The notes under the pieces are model-generated. The model saw only the letters and a program-made list of their open reading frames with translations, had not been told where the DNA came from and ran no database searches. This document shows, one piece after another, positions 62,225 through 64,000 of a DNA stretch of 64,000 nt. The translations under genes and the position numbers were made by a program. Numbering within the stretch: the stretch's first letter is position 1; each line of letters starts with the position of its first letter. The DNA is taken from the NCBI RefSeq assembly GCF_000165835.1, contig NC_014640.1:1426001-1490000 (forward strand), written 5' to 3'. The DNA is from Achromobacter xylosoxidans A8. GTDB taxonomy: Bacteria; Pseudomonadota; Gammaproteobacteria; Burkholderiales; Burkholderiaceae_B.

Positions 62225-62635
62225 ATGAACATCGATAAATTCAAGCAGCAGCATGTGGACATCCTGCAGGGCATTGCGTCCCTGCGCCGGTTGGCGCATG
62301 CGGGCGTGGCCCGCAACGCGGCCGAAATCGCGCGCGGCATTGTGTCCATGAGCGCCACGATCAAGCTGCACCTGGCGGTCGAGGACCGGGCGCTGTATCC
62401 GGCGCTGGCGCGCAGCGACGATACTGACCTGGCACAAGCGGGCCGCGCATTCCAGCAGGAAATGGATGCGATCGCGCGCAGCTACGAGGCATTTGCGCGG
62501 CGCTGGAACAATGCCGGCAGCCTGGAGCTGGACGAAGCCGGCTTCCGGGCTGACGCCAATACGGTGCTGCGCCGCGTCCATGAACGCATGCAGCGCGAGA
62601 ACCGCGATCTCTATCCCCGCATCGAGGCGCTGTAG
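62225..62635 (+). CDS. Hemerythrin HHE-domain protein
   Basis: A 136-residue four-helix protein: FKQQHVDILQGIASLRRLAH (first H), MSATIKLHLAVEDRALYP (H, E), and VLRRVHERMQRENRDLYPRI (H, E). It binds a di-iron site able to hold oxygen or NO. It follows the RIC gene by 75 bp on the same strand and probably shares its NorR-controlled expression, with the hairpins between them lowering its level. Confidence 0.87.
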   Translation: MNIDKFKQQHVDILQGIASLRRLAHAGVARNAAEIARGIVSMSATIKLHLAVEDRALYPALARSDDTDLAQAGRAFQQEMDAIARSYEAFARRWNNAGSLELDEAGFRADANTVLRRVHERMQRENRDLYPRIEAL

Positions 62636-62638
62636 CGG

Positions 62639-62947
62639 CTAGCGGCGTTCCGGCGGAATGCCGTCCAGGCTGCGCCGCAGCGCCTCGTGCGCGGCCAGGT
62701 CGACCGGGCGATGCTTGCGCTCCGCGCTGGCCGGGTACTTGCCCAGGAAATTCCCGCCCTTGCGGTCGCTGGCGGGACGGACCGGGCGGGGCGTGAAGCC
62801 GCCGCCGCAATTGGGGCAGACGTTGCCCAGCAGCCCCTCGGCGCAAGCGGCGCAGAAGGTGCATTCAAGGCTGCATATCCGGGCGGCGGCGGAGTCTGGC
62901 GGCAGCGCCGTATCACAGTGTTCGCAACTGGGTCGCAAGGCAAGCAT
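62639..62947 (-). CDS. DUF1272-type zinc-ribbon protein
   Basis: A 102-residue protein from the ATG at 62947. The N-terminal 60 residues carry a dense cysteine set (SCEHCDTALPP, ICSLECTFCAACAEGLLGNVCPNCGGGF), the DUF1272 pattern and a likely metal-binding ribbon. The C-terminal half is basic (KYPASAERKHRPVDLAAHEALRRSL). Function unknown. It is convergent with the hemerythrin gene and divergent from the DUF808 gene. Longer in-frame reading upstream overlaps the DUF808 gene and is not supported. Confidence 0.8.
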   Translation of the reverse strand: MLALRPSCEHCDTALPPDSAAARICSLECTFCAACAEGLLGNVCPNCGGGFTPRPVRPASDRKGGNFLGKYPASAERKHRPVDLAAHEALRRSLDGIPPERR

Positions 62948-63118
62948 ATGGGCTCCTGGGGCAAGAGACGGGTCCAGGCGCCAGGGTAGGCCGGGACGTC
63001 CGGCGGCGCCATCGGGGTTACGGACAGAAAAGAAGTGAAAACGGCCAGGCGCACAGCGTTTGGCGGACGGTGGCCGCCTGTACACTCGAAAATCCTTTTG
63101 AGGGACAGGGGATACTTG

Positions 63119-64000
63119 ATGGCCGGAAGCAGCTTCTTCGCACTGTTCGACGATATCGCGACCATATTGGACGACGTGTCCGTGATGACCAAGGTGGCGG
63201 CCAAGAAAACGGCCGGCGTGCTGGGCGACGACCTGGCGTTGAACGCCCAGCAGGTCAGCGGCGTGCCGGTCAACCGGGAACTGCCCGTCGTCTGGGCGGT
63301 GGCCAAGGGCTCCTTCATCAATAAGCTGATCCTGGTGCCGGCGGCGCTGCTGATCAGCGTGTTCGCGCCTTGGGCGGTGACGCCCTTGCTGATGCTGGGG
63401 GGCGCATTCCTTTGCTATGAGGGCGTCGAGAAGCTGGCGCATAAGTTCCTGCCGCACGGCGATTCGGACGAGGGCAATCACGCGGCGCGCGCCGAAGCCC
63501 TGCAGGATGCGTCGGTGGACATGGTGGCCTTCGAGCGCGACAAGATCAAAGGCGCGATACGCACGGACTTCATCCTGTCGGCGGAAATCATCGTCATCAG
63601 CATGGAGGCGGTAGCTGACGCGGATTTCACCCGCCAGGTGCTGGTGCTGTCGATCATCGCCATCGCGATGACGGTCGGGGTCTACGGCCTGGTGGCCGGC
63701 ATCGTCAAGCTGGACGACCTGGGCCTCTACCTCAGCCAGAAGTCGTCCCAGGCCACGGCCTGGCTGGGCCGGCGCATCGTGGGCGCGGCGCCCTATCTGA
63801 TGAAGACGCTGTCGGTGGTGGGCACCGCCGCCATGTTCATGGTGGGCGGCGCCATCCTGACCCACGGCATCCCGCCGGTGCAGGCCGCCGTCGACCAGGC
63901 CGCCGCCGCAGTGGGCGGGGGCGGGGTGGTGCAGGCGCTGACGGCCACGCTGCTCAACGCCTTGTTCGGCATCGTGGCCGGGGCCGTGGTGCTGGGGGTG
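63119..64000 (+). CDS. DUF808 (YedI-like) inner-membrane protein (partial, runs off the window)
   Basis: The first 294 residues of a membrane protein; the gene continues past base 64000. The N-terminus [44 protein letters not shown] is the DUF808 hallmark, followed by [15 protein letters not shown] and several hydrophobic helices. The ATG at 63119 is preceded by GGGACAGGGG. Function unknown; the family is widespread in proteobacteria. Confidence 0.88.
   Translation, partial: MAGSSFFALFDDIATILDDVSVMTKVAAKKTAGVLGDDLALNAQQVSGVPVNRELPVVWAVAKGSFINKLILVPAALLISVFAPWAVTPLLMLGGAFLCYEGVEKLAHKFLPHGDSDEGNHAARAEALQDASVDMVAFERDKIKGAIRTDFILSAEIIVISMEAVADADFTRQVLVLSIIAIAMTVGVYGLVAGIVKLDDLGLYLSQKSSQATAWLGRRIVGAAPYLMKTLSVVGTAAMFMVGGAILTHGIPPVQAAVDQAAAAVGGGGVVQALTATLLNALFGIVAGAVVLGV

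Overview
The window is a GC-rich, densely packed chromosomal segment from a betaproteobacterium, most likely the Alcaligenaceae (Achromobacter/Bordetella type). This rests on two FecI/FecR surface-signalling pairs, a heme receptor with heme oxygenase, a Bug-type solute receptor, a DUF4148 protein, many LysR/ABC catabolic operons, and a NorR-controlled nitric-oxide repair gene. I see no rRNA, tRNA, CRISPR, phage or insertion sequence. All functions come from reading the sequence and from remembered family features; no search was run.

Layout. 0-11 kb: the end of a PLP aminotransferase-like gene, then iron acquisition. A TonB siderophore receptor faces a fecI-fecR pair. A second fecI-fecR pair is divergent from a TonB heme receptor, which is followed by heme oxygenase and a DUF454 membrane protein. 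Two Fur-like boxes lie upstream of the two sigma genes. 12-22 kb: a minus-strand operon of two phytanoyl-CoA-dioxygenase-like enzymes, an acyl-CoA ligase, a serine hydrolase and a complete Liv-type ABC transporter, with a divergent AraC regulator. 22-30 kb: a DUF4148 protein, a LuxR-type regulator, a response regulator/histidine kinase/periplasmic binding protein operon divergent from a CitMHS citrate transporter and an SDR, then a RelE-type toxin-antitoxin pair. 30-41 kb: a Bug receptor and sulfatase with a divergent LysR, then an oligopeptide-type ABC transporter with an MlrC-like M81 metallopeptidase.

40.7-58.4 kb is the most interesting part. It is a divergent catabolic locus around a LacI regulator with two matching operator palindromes. 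It carries two paralogous pairs of taurine/sulfonate-type ABC permeases, two binding proteins but only one ATPase. It also has a histidinol-dehydrogenase paralogue, two SDRs, a zinc alcohol dehydrogenase, a beta-hydroxyacid dehydrogenase with YihU-like sulfonate-recognition residues, a fused E1 alpha/beta thiamine-diphosphate dehydrogenase, a VOC protein, and a lipoyl-E3-binding-alpha/beta-hydrolase E2. My reading is uptake and oxidation of a C3 organosulfonate such as 2,3-dihydroxypropane-1-sulfonate (sulfopropanediol), ending in an acetoin-dehydrogenase-like oxidative cleavage. The substrate and the cleavage step are inference, and no desulfonating enzyme is in the window.

58.4-64 kb: an unrecognised gene, a cold-shock protein with its promoter and terminator, a small unknown gene, norR divergent from a RIC/YtfE di-iron repair protein (three GGT-N7-ACC sites and a sigma-54 promoter between them), a hemerythrin protein, a DUF1272 protein and the start of a DUF808 membrane protein.
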